Positions 44,401-55,665 of a stretch of 64,000 nucleotides of DNA are shown here, in pieces. A model generated the notes under the pieces. That model was given only the letters and a program-made list of their open reading frames with translations. It made no database searches and was not told the DNA's origin. The translations under genes and the position numbers were made by a program. The stretch is from Rhipidocladum racemiflorum (lineage: Eukaryota > Streptophyta > Magnoliopsida > Poales > Poaceae): the NCBI GenBank assembly GCA_036346355.1, contig CM070577.1, positions 9,919,666 through 9,983,665 on the forward strand, written 5' to 3'. Within the stretch, counting starts at the first letter, position 1, and the number at the start of each line of letters is the position of its first letter.

Positions 44401-46839
44401 TGCGAGAACGATTGCATATCTTATTTAGTCACCAACTTAGGGTATAGTTATCCATAACTTAAAGAATGATTAAGATGTCATCGATAAGTACTGGTACCTA
44501 TAGAACCAGCTTTAGAATACTTCCTAAAGCTAGGCTATCTCATTATGAAGAAAGTAATTCTATTATAACATGCTTTGCATCTGAATCCTATTAAAGACAT
44601 GACCCTACGTGAGACCAATTATAAGATCCGTAGTACCGATGTATATGCTTAAGTTTTACCATGCACCTTCTGTTAAAAATAGTCAAGCCACTTTATATAC
44701 CAATTGATCTTAGTACAAACAATTTCACACCCTGAAAATGAATTATAAAATATTAAATCTTACAATCTTAGCTTCTTGAATTCGTAAAATAAAATAAAAT
44801 GAATCATAAGGAATAAAGTGTTGTATGCGATGCAACCCTTAAACCGTTGATCAATGAAAAGGATTATAACATAGAAGTGACACGCTTACACGTTCACAAA
44901 ACCCTAACTGCAACCATGCTTGTTTTGTGTAATGATTGTTATTTGAATTTCCATCTGATTTCCTTTTGCCCTTATTGAAAGTGTTATTTGCTATTTGTTA
45001 TCTCTTCCGTTATACGACGTGTAGAATCCGACGTCTCGGACTTCATCGTCGACGACTTCAAGATCACGTCTTCGACTTCGTCACTGAAAACAACGGATAG
45101 CAAGGCAAGCACCCCCTTGATCATATTGATCCCAATTTTTCATAATTAACTAAAATGTTAATTAAAACTTGCATGCATATGCTATGTTCCATAAAATTGT
45201 ATTTGGGTACTGGTAGATATAACTTATCATTGATAAATTTCCTCAATTGGTATTGATATGTGAACCTTGATAACCCTAGCTCAAGGATTGACACTTAATG
45301 TCAAAATGGGTATATTCGATTATTACTTGCATATGCTTAGCCATGCTTTAGACTGGGAACACAAACAGATGGTTATACTGCTCGTGAAGAACTTAAATTG
45401 TAGACATAATGAACTCTGTTCATGGACATGTTGGAATATTGTGATTATTGAAGCTTTCATTTTCTGGAAATAAAACTATGATTTCGACGTGGGTGATTAT
45501 TGGCAATAGCCGGCTGTACATGTTTTAATGTGTACGTAGATAGGGTGGAGTTATCGCCCATGTCACTTTAAGGACCGAACGAAGTGTCCCGTGATCCAAG
45601 ATTACCCGTACAACCACAATGCCGGTATGGTGACGGCTATAACCAATTAAGTTATTAAAAACTGATCTTGCATTATGGAAGGTAGTAGTAGTATGGGCAT
45701 TCCGAATATAGGTTTGCTCGAGGGAGGTGCCATCACCGAGGTGTTGACACTTGCCGATGCAACAGTATACGTCTTACTAATGGGGAGAAATGATCCGTAT
45801 ACACGATGTGCTTCTACCGCCATTTTCCAATGGGGAGGAATGATCCGTGCATACGATGTTCTTCGGCCGCCATTAGTAAGAGTCAGTCATACTGGACTGG
45901 TGCAATGTCAGGTTTTAGTAATGTAAAGGTTATATATGGTTATTCCCTGGCGACACACCAAAGGAAGTGTGTTAATAACGTTTGCAAAAAGGGAAGTCAT
46001 TATTTGTGGGTAAAGCTGTACAACTCTGCAGAGATTAAACTAATCGATTAGCCGTATCCACGGTCATGGATGACTTGGTGAACCCACACTAAGTTAGTTG
46101 TTTTTATAAAATGTTTTGGTGAGCTTACCCTTACAGATGATTCAATACTTGACATTACGTTGGCAAGGTTGAATTCAGCTGTTGTGCCCTGTGTGGACAA
46201 AAGTTTAATCTTCAGATAATATTTCATATGATGGGACTGGACGTTTATCACTCACAAAAGGATGTGAGTCTTTTATCACCTTTATGGTACTCTTACATAT
46301 CACTTTTGTATTTACATACTTGTTATATCATTTCCTTTACAAGTTTCGCTTTCACTCTATTATTCAGTATTTACAATTCAAATTTCGCTTTATGCAAAAC
46401 AACCGTAGAAACCCACTTTCTATTCAGGTTGCATATATTTCAGGTTTTGCAAACACTACAAGTCTTGCTGAGTACGCAACGTACTCACCCTTGCTATCAT
46501 TATTGTTTTTAGGTGAAGATACAGGTATCTCGATGAACTTTACTTTGACGCAGGATTGCGGGATTATTAACGACATTTCTTTCTAAGGCTTTACCTTGTC
46601 AGTTGCTTGTGGATTATGTGGCAAACTACAAGACATCTGATCCTTTTGGCTATGTTTAGTTGACCTTCTCGGTCATATTGTATCAATACTTCCGCTGTAA
46701 TAAAATATGAAACTTTTGTATGGTTGTGATTCCAAATTGTGTTTGTGCGTGCTAGCTACTGATCATGGGACTAGCACAGTATGCACATTAGAACCTTGCT
46801 TTTATGTTTGCACTGTAGCATAAAAGTGAGGGTCTCACA
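41455..46839 (+). repeat. Intact family-L solo LTR, 5.4 kb
   Basis: It starts TGTAACATCCTCAAATT and ends GAGGGTCTCACA, with perfect TTCAC on both sides (41450-41454 and 46840-46844). Within 5,385 bp there is no gag or pol, so I read it as a solo LTR of unusual length. Layout: 0.8 kb AT-rich, a GC-rich block (42240-43430) rich in CT runs like a promoter and 5' leader, then AT-rich sequence and a conserved 3' third (45000-46839). A diverged ~45-bp duplication containing AATGATCCGT sits at 45787-45875. Long open frames in the GC-rich block (e.g. 42122-42703, 193 codons) match no family I know. It inserted into another family-L LTR of opposite strand. Confidence 0.82.
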
Positions 46840-48245
46840 TTCACCTTTTCGCGAAAATTTTGAATTAATTGCATCAGATAACGGTGTGGTCCCACATGTT
46901 AGTGATCGTGTGGGCGTGAGTCGCTGGCACCTTGGGCCCACCAGTCATAGAGTCGGAGCAGAGGCATGCGGAGAGGCAGTCATCGGCGGTGAGGCAGGGG
47001 CGGCGCGGCCTAGGTGGCGGCTCGGTGGGCACCTGGGAGCCAAGGTGGTCCTAAGACACTGGCCAGCTGCGGCTAAACGGCGGTGAGGCAAGATGGCGGT
47101 GGTGAGGGGTGGCGCATGGCGGTGGCCGTGGCCATGAGCGAGGTAGAGGGCCGCTCGATCGAGCTTGGCCGAGTGGGGGAAAGGCTTCATGGGGTGAAGA
47201 GGAGTTGGAATAGCTACCTCGGGAGAGTGGAGAAGGGCTGAGGTGGATTGTCGTCGTGCGGTTAGAGGAGAAGAAGAAGAAGCGATCATGGTGGCGGCTC
47301 CATCAGTGGGAGCTACAATCAAAGCATGGAACGATCTATGGGGACCAAAATGCGACTCACAACAAGAGGAATTCGATCAGCAAGCTCACCTGGTGAAGAA
47401 TTGATCAAGGGTGTGCTTGCCGGGCGCATCCCCACGCTCCCGGTGTTTTGAGTGCAGAGCGAGCTGAAGGCGATGGGGACAAGGCAATGGTGAGCTAGGG
47501 GTGTTAGGTGAGCTCCTGGTCTTCTTTAAGGCAAGGCACAGTGGAGTAGGCAAGGCGCGGTGGAGACGGCAACTTCGGCCATGTGGTGCTCGCACTCTGC
47601 TTGCGCCTGTGCGTGGTATGGCGCTTTGTCCAATCGCGTCGAGTGCAGAGAGGGGAGGAGTGAGAGGGAAGAGGGTGGAGGCAAGAGGCTGACTGGTGGG
47701 GTCTCTAGCTCACACGGCCCACTGGCAGCGACTGCGACATGAAGGCAAATTATCGAACATATCATGGGCATACTATATCAATGCAATTTTTCCAAAATTC
47801 CAATAATTTCGGCTTGGCTTTTTATGACTATCTTTTCATGGATTTAGGTGATTAAGAAAATTTTGAAATTTTTTTTACAGATAGACCAATGAATGAGGTT
47901 TTCATTTTTCTTGGTTTCACTAATTTGCTATTGTAGTTTTTAAATTAAAATTTCTAAAATTTTCTATTTTTTAATATTATTGAATTTTTAAGGCATCCAA
48001 ATATTGTGCAAAATTTTTGAAAAATCTAGATTTATACATCTCAGATATTATAGTATTTTATAAAATTAATGCTATGTTACTTGAAGTTTTTATAAGTTTC
48101 ACTAGAATGCTCAAAATTGGAGAAAAAGGAATTTTAGAAGTAGCAATTAAATCCTAAAGCAAATAAATTCAGTAGAAATCCCAAAATGCATTAAAAAGTA
48201 TGCTGAGATACTTTACATTACTTTTACATTTCTCACGGTGTTACA

Positions 48246-48773
48246 TATTCATGAATGGATGGAATATTATTTATTTGCATGTTTCAAGAGATTTTTATGC
48301 CCCTCTATAACCTCTTTTCCACTGTGGAGACAAAAAATTGTGTTTTTTGGTTCTCTTTCTAACATTACAAACTCTATAAAAAAATTCAGTATTCTTATCA
48401 CCATACAAAAGCCTGTTTTCATTAGATCTCTTATACCAGTATACCTCTCTTCCTCCTGATAAATTTGCATGAATTCTTTTTGAATTTATGCTCTATTAGC
48501 CATTTCCTCAACATTTAGTGTTCTATTTTCTTCTTCATTTTCAAGATAAGATAGTTCATTCTGTAGTGACATTTTTTTTTCCTTCTGTTTGGACTCCTCT
48601 CAAGTTCACACCCCAACCTTTGAAATATTTTTTAACCTTCTTAAGTTTCTTGAGGAGAATGTCTAGAGCATTTTACGGCCTTTAATTGGTTCATCCCAAA
48701 TTTTTTGAACCTTTTCCACAAACTCATGATTTTGCAACCAATACAGCTCAAAATTAAAATATTTACTTTGTTT
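48246..48773 (-). pseudogene. L1-type LINE ORF2 fragment (endonuclease-RT linker)
   Basis: Minus-strand reading across two frames gives words typical of the region between endonuclease and reverse transcriptase in plant LINEs: the QEEER, YGDKNTEFFYRVC, RKRTKK and KEVIEGHKNLLKHANK stretch near 48470-48270, preceded by the TLNVEEMANRA word near 48500. Many stops. It ends abruptly at the family-L LTR start (48245) and at the CACTA end (48774), so it is the remnant of the DNA into which they inserted. Confidence 0.72.
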
Positions 48774-49774
48774 CACTACTACAGAAAGGCTTATATTAGA
48801 CATCTCATCACATACGGTTTTAATAAATCATCTATGATGAGGAACATCACAGATGGTTCCATGATACAACCGTCAGTGACAACATCATAGACAGTTCTAT
48901 TTAGAAACCGTCTTTGATACGAATGATACATTATTTATGTCGGTTCTAAAACTTAAAATTACGGGAAGACTATTTGTGTTGGTTTTTAATTGAAACCGAC
49001 ACAAATAATACATTATTTATGTCGGTTTCAATTAAAAACCGACACAAATACATTTGTGTCGGTTCTAAATTGGAACTGAGACAAATAGTCTAATTTTTTG
49101 TGTCGGTTCTAGCAAAAAACCGACACAAATAGTAGTTCTATTATATGCATTGGTAAAACGGCCATAATGTTTCACTTGTAACTCCAATCGAGGCGTTCTT
49201 TGGCTTGTTGGAAATCAGCAGGTCTTTCAATGATTATTTGTGCAAGTGCAAGCGTAGCGACAGAATTCCAAAAAATGTCGTCTAGGGCTTCAAAACGGCC
49301 TCCGAAATTTTATACCCGTTTTGGAGTATGACAACACTAAAATATAGTTCAAACCGTGTTCGGAGTATGAGAACATTAAAATCGGTGTTCAGATGCTTGC
49401 GGGATTAAGGGGAGAGGGACGCGGTACACATCACATACGATCGTACCAGCACTAAAACACTTACTATAAAAACTTCAAAGTTAAACGTGATTGAATGAAA
49501 ACAGTACTAGGATGGGCCGGATTTGATTGGACTGTGGTACTGTCTTATCAAATGTTGCACATAGTAAGACCTGCAGTACCAATTAATTTTTCTTTCAGAA
49601 AAAAAATTGCACGATGGCTTTTGATTAGACCCATGAAAGACTGTTCAACAGCTATGCCGTTGGAGCGCAGGCACTGCTGCGATGGATGATTGCCTGGGGC
49701 CTCTCGGAAACAGCATCATTGTATTCCGTAGGGGCGTTGGCCCGACAAGTTGCAGCAAAATTCCACGATCATTA

Positions 49775-50056
49775 GGGCATCTCCAATGGTGTAGTCAACT
49801 ACTAGCTATAAGAAGTGTACATGTCATCTATAGATAGCTAATAGACAACATCTTCAATGGACTAGCTATAGCATTGTCTACAAAATTAAATATGGGCCCA
49901 TATGTAAGAGGTGATAAATGCCTTGGAATCAGCTATAGCCTGGCTATAAGTTAGTAGTAAGCATATATCTCTCTCTTCCTTTTCTCTCATCCACCTAAGC
50001 AAAATGCTGAGTTAGCACCCTTATAGCTAGCTGAAGTGGCACCATTGGAGATGCCC
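49775..50056. mobile_element. Tourist-like (PIF/Harbinger) MITE
   Basis: The inverted ends are GGGCATCTCCAATGG and CCATTGGAGATGCCC, a perfect 15-bp pair, flanked by TTA on both sides (49772-49774 and 50057-50059), the 3-bp duplication of PIF/Harbinger elements. The 282-bp body has CTAGCTATA words typical of this MITE group and no coding capacity. Confidence 0.92.
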
Positions 50057-50209
50057 TTAGAGAACAAAGAACCTAGGGACTGGACTGCCTGAAAATGTTG
50101 CCACTAGCTACCGCTAGCGCGGCTCGATGTAATTCAGATTCTCTACATTTTTCGCCCTCGTACGATACTCACATGACATGTGTAGTTGTCCGATAGAGAG
50201 AGCCCTTAA

Positions 50210-50700
50210 AGTCACGCCTGACGCGGAATTCAAGATTTCAAATTTCATCTTCAGCATATATCTTGGAGGTTTGAATTTCGGATGAAATCCAAAAATTAAC
50301 TTTTAAATCTCGAAATTTCGGATGAAATCCAAAAATTAAATTTCAAATCTGGTTATTTTTAACCGAGATTTCGACTGAAATTACAGAGATCTTGATCAAC
50401 TTGAACCGACCGAAAATGATCAAAAACACTTCAAATTTTCTTTTTAAATGTTTTGTGGAAGGTCTTGACCCCAAATCCAATCAAATCCAGCCCATAAAAA
50501 TTGAAATCTGATCAAAATATCTAAATTTCGGCAAAAATAACCGATATCTTGACGAGATTTTCAAGATTACTGTAGCATTTTGAATGTTTTACTTTTTTTA
50601 TCCGACTGAGATTTAAGATCTCAAGGTTCCAAAATCCGAGATCCTAACCGAGATTTTCGAAATTTCGCCGAGATTAATCCATACCGAGATAGGCCTAAGC
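50210..50700. other. Low-complexity repeat of TTTCGG/CCGAGATTT words
   Basis: Recurring TTTCGGATGAAATCCAAAAATTAA (twice in full near 50275 and 50320) and CCGAGATTT-type words. In texture it resembles the AAACCG-rich MITE at 27314, but I find no matching inverted ends. Confidence 0.35.
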
Positions 50701-51629
50701 ATAAATGGCCCAGCTTTGCCCGGCCTAAGCCTAAGTCGAGCTCGATCGCCACATGCAACCACTCGATCGGGTCTATAGAATGGCGCAATACATTCTTTGG
50801 AAAATGATGGTAAGATACTAATTAAGATCGATCGAGTAGTATACTATCCCCCACAAGCACTCCTCTTATGGGATGATTAGAAGTAATCGATAGGCAGTGC
50901 ACCTGCCACTCCAGCAAGATCAAGATGCCATGCCGGCCATGCATATGCTTGAAGCTTTCTTAGTCGGTAGTACATGGCCGGCATGGCCGACTGGCTACAT
51001 GCCGTGCTAGTGTGCCATGCTGCCATTACAGCCTTGTACTGTATGTACCAACCAAGCTAGTGGCTCCCAATTAACCCCTTACTAGCTCCCCCGCAGCTTT
51101 GGCTTTCTCGAGTGCATCATGCGCGCAGGACGCGCCAATCATGTCGACAAAGCACTCGCACGGAGCCGGACGGCCGGCTGTAAGAACTTGGAGCGAACAA
51201 ATGCGCGCGATCGAGGTCGATGCGACAGCGTCTTCAGGTGACCTGCACCTGCATGCCTCTGTCACGTACTAGCTGCAGACAAGCACGCATGGCGTTTGCG
51301 TACGTACGTACGCACGTAGTGCGATTTTTTTTAAAAATAATTTTATAAAAAAATAATTATTGTTTTAAAATTATTTAAAAAATATATTATCTTAAGAAAA
51401 TCTACCTCATTCAGTAATATAGAGCTATAATACAGACGCCATCACAGACGGTTCTATTTAGAAACCGTTTGTATTATTGCTCCTATCACAGACGGTTGCT
51501 AAATAGAACCGTCTGTGATGTTGTCGCTGACGGTTGCAATATAAAACCGTCTGTGATGTTCCTCATCATAGACGGTTTATTAAAACCGTCTGTGATAAGG
51601 CGTCTAATATAAGTCTATTTGTAGTAGTG

Positions 51630-54600
51630 GCCTCGCCGACTCCATTGTGCCCATCCCGCACCTCGTCCACTCTACTACGACTCATCTTAAAGCCAACTAG
51701 TAGCTCACATAACGCCATAGCTCGCCCGCACCTCACCCCCATCGCCATAAGCACGCCGAGCTTGGGGACAAGATCGACATGCATGCCTTTGCAAAATCCT
51801 TCACCAGGTGAGCTCATCAATCAATCCCATTAGCCATGAGATGCCTCTCGGTTCCCTAAACCCTTCCCCCACCTTGATTGCAGCTTCCGCCGACCATAGC
51901 GCCGTCGTCGTGGACACCGTCTTCCTCCTCTCTGGCCACACATCGACAAGCCGCCTTGGCCACTCCCCGTCGCATGAAGGTAGCCCAATCAACTCCTCCT
52001 AGCCCTCTCTTCTCACCCCACACTCATCCGAGCTTGGGCCATCCTCCTCCTCGCTCACGGCGACAGCCACCGCCGTGCGCCGCCCCTCTCCACCGCCAGC
52101 ACGCCTCACCGCTGCACAGTAGTAGCTGGACGGTGCCCTGGAACCACATCGGCTCCCAGGTGCCCACCGAGCCACTAGCTGGGCCTCATCGGCCCTACGT
52201 CGTTGTCAGCGAACTCTCCTGATACCACCCCTGCTTTGGCTCGTTGACCAGCGGGCCCAGCCTGTTGGTGACTCACGCTCACGTGGTCACTGATGCATGG
52301 GACCATGCTATCAGCACACAATTTAATTCAAAACTCCGCGGAAAATGAAAAATACGCTTTCTAAGTTAGAAAGCATATTTTGCTATTTTTAGCCAATTTC
52401 AAAAACCGACAAGATTCAAATGCTTATAACTTTTGCTAGGAAACTCCTAATCAAGTGAGACAAGATTTGAGATCTGCGATAGTAGCTTAAGCCTAGGTTA
52501 AATATTCCTTAGTAAGTTCTTTTATGCCTAAATCCCCTCGAGAAATGCTTTTGTACATACACCATTTCATATTAACTCGATACCATATTTTAATAAACCC
52601 AAATAATTTTAGCCTCTTAAATTTATAATTATTCACATACATAAATATAATTTTATCTTCTTGAATTCGAGAAATAAGAATAACATATCCATAACAATCA
52701 AGAAGTCATGCCTTACAATGAACCCAAAGTTTGTCTTTTGGACAAATATTGCGATTAAAGGACTAATGGAACCAATATGCACAAAATGATAACTCTAAAA
52801 TCCTAAAACCACCCTTATATCCTTTAGTAGATTTCAATTTGGCTTTATATTTGACTATTTGACTTCTTTTTGCCCTTAATAAAAATGTGTTGTTTGTTAT
52901 TTGCCGTGCTTCTTTTTGAACGACGAGTAGACGCCGACGTTTTCCGAAATCGTTGACGATGACCTCACCAATGATCCAGGCTATGTGCCAAATGACGATC
53001 AGCAAGGTAAGCACCCTCCTTTGATCATTTTGATCATAATATTTTATAATGTCTATGTTGTTTTATCAAACTACTATGCATGTATGTAATTTCTGTAACG
53101 TCACTATATTGTGGGAACCGGTAGTTATATTCCTAAGTTATGGGATTGCCTTAATAACATTGACATGAGAACCTTGTGAACCCTATGTTAGGTAAAAATA
53201 TTATACGAAATGTTAAACAGGTATAATCGAGTATTTACTGCATCTGCTTAGTCATGCTGTAGAATTTGAGAGGACAAATAGATGGATATGCTATTTGATC
53301 GAATTTGGAATATGTTGGATATGATCAAAAGTTGTTGATATTTTGGTAAAAATAAAACTTATGATTTAGACGCGGACGATATCTGGTAATAGCCGGATGT
53401 GCGAGGGGTGGACTTGCACATAAATAGGGGAGATCCTTGCCCGGGTCAAACTAAGGACTGGACTTAATGCTATCACCTAATTAAATTTGTGCAACCACAT
53501 GTGCTAGTATGGGATAGTCTTAGTCTAGTAAATTAGTTAGGGTTTAGCCTTGCATTTTGGTAGGCCAAAGTAGTAAGGGCAAACCGGGTGTACGGTTTCG
53601 CCCGTAGGTGCTCCCTTCACTGAGGCGTTGGGACTAAAGAATTCTATTACAATGTTGTATGCCTTGCTGTGGGGGAAAGGACGCGATGGGCCGTAAACCA
53701 TCGTTAGTACTATATGTATTGGTCTGGATTTCTGGTGCCATAGCAAGGGTCTATCATCACCAAGCTGGTGCAAGGTTAGGCTCTGGCTAGTTGAATGGTT
53801 TCATCACAATCTAGCAAACTGGGTATCGTAGATATCATGAGGCATGGTTGACATGATTACTAGAATGTATTATGTGTGTAAAATTTGCCCTCTTTGCAGA
53901 GATATAATCTAATTAATTAGCCATGTTTGCGGTCATGCGCAACTTGGGAAAGTAAGCTCAAGTATAGCTTGTGAAGATTTTGGAAAATCTACTGTAATGG
54001 GTTGTTATTTTCTTAAGCCAAGGTTAGCTATGATTTATTCGTTGCTTGGCCATGGAGGGTCATAAAATGATAGAATTAAACTTTATTTACTATTATTAGT
54101 TTCATATCAAGTGATCATTCCAAATTTCGATACAGTTTGATGTACTACTCTCTAGAAAATAAAATCTGCTTATTTTCATACATTTAGTGTAAAAGCTTAA
54201 ATCCTTGGACTAACATTTAGTGTAAAAGCTTAAATCTTTGGACTAACATTGCATGTAAATTTATTTTCATACACTAAAGTCTTGTGAGTGCATATGTGTA
54301 CTCACCGTTGCTTAATTTACAATATTTAGACGAAGATATAGACGATGCCCCAATGATTTTTACTTCACACTGGGGTCCGACGACTACTTGGACGAATGAA
54401 CTAGGGCTTTTCCTAGTCAATTGCCTCTGAATTTTGGATGGACATACCATTGTTCTACTTTTGTTTTATGCTTAATTTCTGCTGCAATCCACTTTTGTGT
54501 GTAATATTTGGCCGGTCGATCGCATACTTGTAATATTAAGTAGATGTAATAGTTTTCTAGTCTATGTTTATGCTATGTCAATATTTAGATATGTGTGTAT

Positions 54601-54948
54601 GTGTAGTGGTACATCTCGAATGCGGGATATGTGGGCGCTCGGCTTTGATCTTGGGAACTAACGCCGACCACATATCCGGGTACTTGAAATTGTTCTTAAC
54701 TGTTCGATTCGTGGACACGTGCGGCCACATTCCTTGTCTATTGCAACACACACCCCTCAGTGGGTATAGACGATACCAAGGTTTTGAGGCGGCCGGCGTG
54801 CGCTACGCCCGGAAGGGTTGATTTCAATTCTAGTATGGTTATTCGGAAAAGAATCAAAAATCCCTTAGACGCGTAAGTATGTACGGTGCGACCGAGTGGC
54901 TCGTATTTGTTTGAGTGTGAGTCATCTGGTTAATATTCTGTATATAAG
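51630..54948 (+). repeat. Family-L long LTR, plus-strand fragment
   Basis: The GC-rich leader block (51640-52320) is followed by AT-rich sequence and the 3' third, collinear with the reverse complement of 37349-41454 (for example 52340-53000 against 41440-40300, and 54250-54830 against 37930-37350). The 5' part is missing at the CACTA end, and the 3' end is cut where Tat-1b begins at 54949. Open frames here have no known domain. Confidence 0.75.
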
Positions 54949-55633
54949 TGTTTGCGCCAAAATTCGGTACATGGCAAAATGGGTTTGAATCGGATAAAAG
55001 CAATTGTATGTGTTTGCATCAGAATTCGGCGTGTATTGAAATCAGTCCGAGACGAAAAGGAAGCGTTCGCATGGAAAGAAATCATCAAACGAATCGGAAA
55101 AGGAATCCGTTTCTAAAAAGGAAAGGAAATCAGATAATAGGCCGATACGGATAAACGCACCGTATCCATGTACAACTCGGATCGGCCAGGCGTGTTATAA
55201 AAGGAGGTGGGTGTCAAGCGGCAAGCAATCAATCAATTCCAACAATACCTACTTTTTACAAATTTTTTCTTTTACATTGCTTTAGTTTCATAGATTTCTT
55301 TGCAAGTCGACGGAGTCAACATAGCCGCGCATCGCCGATTGTTGATTTTAGCCGATTTTACCCAGGTTTGATTTGCTTCGCTTTGTTGCGCATCGCCTTC
55401 CCGGCCGATTTTACCTTATATCCGATCAATTGTAATCAAGTTGATCTAGTTATCTCCTAATCGGTTCTTGCCGACTAGCAAAAAGCCGATAGATCTTTGT
55501 TTATCGGCTTTGATCGAATTACAAATTCTACCTTGTCGATTTCAGGTCAAATCGACTGGCACGCTCTGCAGACCCGGTGTTTGTCTTGTGTGTTCGAGGC
55601 CGAAAACCCTTCTTCACGTTTTTCGCGCGAACA
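54949..55633 (+). repeat. 5' LTR of Tat-1b
   Basis: It starts TGTTTGCGCCAAAATTCGG and ends GCGCGAACA. A second LTR-start-like sequence, TGTTTGCATCAGAATTCGG, occurs 62 bp in at 55011. From there the LTR would be 623 bp, close to the 631 bp of Tat-1a, so 55011 may be the original start. TATA box TATAAAAG at 55196-55203. Confidence 0.85.
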
Positions 55634-55638
55634 TATTT

Positions 55639-55656
55639 TGGCACGCCTGGTGGGAC
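55639..55656 (+). other. Primer-binding site of Tat-1b
   Basis: TGGCACGCCTGGTGGGAC, one change from the Tat-1a site, five bases after the LTR end. Confidence 0.75.
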
Positions 55657-55665
55657 CCAAAAAGA

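Larger units (their letters stand above)
37349..48245 (-). repeat. Family-L long LTR, minus strand, interrupted by two insertions
   Basis: The right end GGTGTTACA (48245) is the reverse complement of a TGTAACACC LTR start. Family-L sequence occupies 46845-48245, 39310-41449 and 37349-38165. The gaps are a 5.4 kb solo LTR (41455-46839) and a 1.1 kb solo LTR (38171-39304), each with its own target duplication. Rejoining across 41454/46840 restores the order seen at about 52330-52370 of the plus copy, which confirms the nesting. The GC-rich leader block is at 46850-47750. The left end is cut at the Tat-2 integrase; its true 3' end is not visible. Confidence 0.8.
48774..51629. mobile_element. Non-autonomous CACTA element with long inverted ends
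   Basis: It starts CACTACTACAGAAAGGC and ends CTATTTGTAGTAGTG. The first and last ~160 bp are near-mirror images with repeated CATCACAGACGGTT/AACCGTCTGTGATG motifs, the sub-terminal binding sites. The flanks are TTT and GCC, so no target duplication is visible. Inside lies a second array (48930-49140) of TGTCGGTT/AACCGACA motifs plus a core (about 49270-49490) shared in reverse with the element at 316-999, suggesting an older nested CACTA piece. No transposase is encoded. A Tourist MITE is inserted at 49775. Confidence 0.8.
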
